Shown here: one piece after another, positions 63,940 to 64,000 of the stretch | How the letters are laid out: every line of letters begins with the position of its first letter | How positions within the stretch are numbered: the first letter of the stretch is position 1 | DNA from: QHXN01 sp963785125 | GTDB lineage: Bacteria; Acidobacteriota; Blastocatellia; Pyrinomonadales; Pyrinomonadaceae | Reading direction: 5' to 3' | Assembly (NCBI GenBank): GCA_963785125.1 | Contig: CAWATU010000001.1 | Coordinates: 1 to 64,000, forward strand | DNA length: 64,000 nt | Translations under genes and position numbers: made by a program | The notes under the pieces: model-generated | Seen by the model: only the letters and a program-made list of their open reading frames with translations | Told to the model about the DNA's origin: nothing | Databases searched by the model: none

Positions 63940-64000
63940 ACGCGGAGCGGCAGGCGGCGCGTCCGCGTCCGGAAGTGATAAACTCCGTCCACCGCCAGGT

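Overview
The window is high-GC DNA from a diderm bacterium. The best fit is an Acidobacteriota member, probably Blastocatellia-like. This is inferred from the mix of an N-acylornithine-type arginine cluster, futalosine-pathway menaquinone genes (mqnA, mqnC), an lptE-holA pair, a bacterial deoxyhypusine-synthase-like gene, DUF5996 and MM0924-like proteins, and many short GC-rich secreted proteins of unknown function. No rRNA is present; the one tRNA is tRNA-Leu(CAG).

Layout. 1-9.2 kb: an arginine biosynthesis locus. argH (minus) diverges from argR-argG-[P-loop NTPase]-argC-argD-argF'-argB (plus) across an AT-rich TGCAT-rich operator. argH, argD, argB and the flanking cupredoxin-like gene carry frameshifts that become denser toward the left edge, which looks like indel error at a contig end. 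9.2-12.5 kb: amidohydrolase, a protein with a 29-residue tandem repeat, and a secreted protein. 12.6-25.4 kb: housekeeping genes tilS, ftsH, ddaH-like, folP, lptE, holA, rpsT, phoH, ybeY, corC, DHS-like, YkgJ-like. 25.5-39.2 kb: NlpC/P60 protein, an unknown CxxC protein, a transglycosylase-like protein, DUF5996, a heterodimeric ABC exporter with a small membrane protein between its halves, a GAF-GGDEF protein with a structured leader, and small enzymes. 39.3-48.9 kb: mqnA, mqnC, acetyltransferase, M20 peptidase, ligA, ICMT-like and VOC genes. 48.9-49.3 kb: a degenerate array with 21-bp period. 50.2-52.8 kb: a lower-GC type II restriction-modification island (controller, methyltransferase, endonuclease) next to tRNA-Leu. 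52.9-56.4 kb: secreted DxDxD protein, yggS, yggT, DUF167, yebC. 56.4-62.4 kb: a compact three-gene operon TIR-iSTAND-like / MoxR AAA+ / three-TM vWA-like-PEGA protein. 62.5-64 kb: a truncated Tat-signal peptide ORF and a second CNNM/CBS protein.

The strongest candidate for an under-described system is the TIR-MoxR-vWA/PEGA operon. It resembles the computationally described ternary NTP-dependent conflict systems, but its large partner spans the membrane and ends in a PEGA domain. Other notable items are the Thr92 transcarbamylase and the unidentified P-loop NTPase in the arginine operon, the 21-bp array, and at least eight intergenic hairpins, most with arms built from tandem 7-8-nt words.

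All assignments come from reading the sequence and recalled family knowledge. No database search was run.
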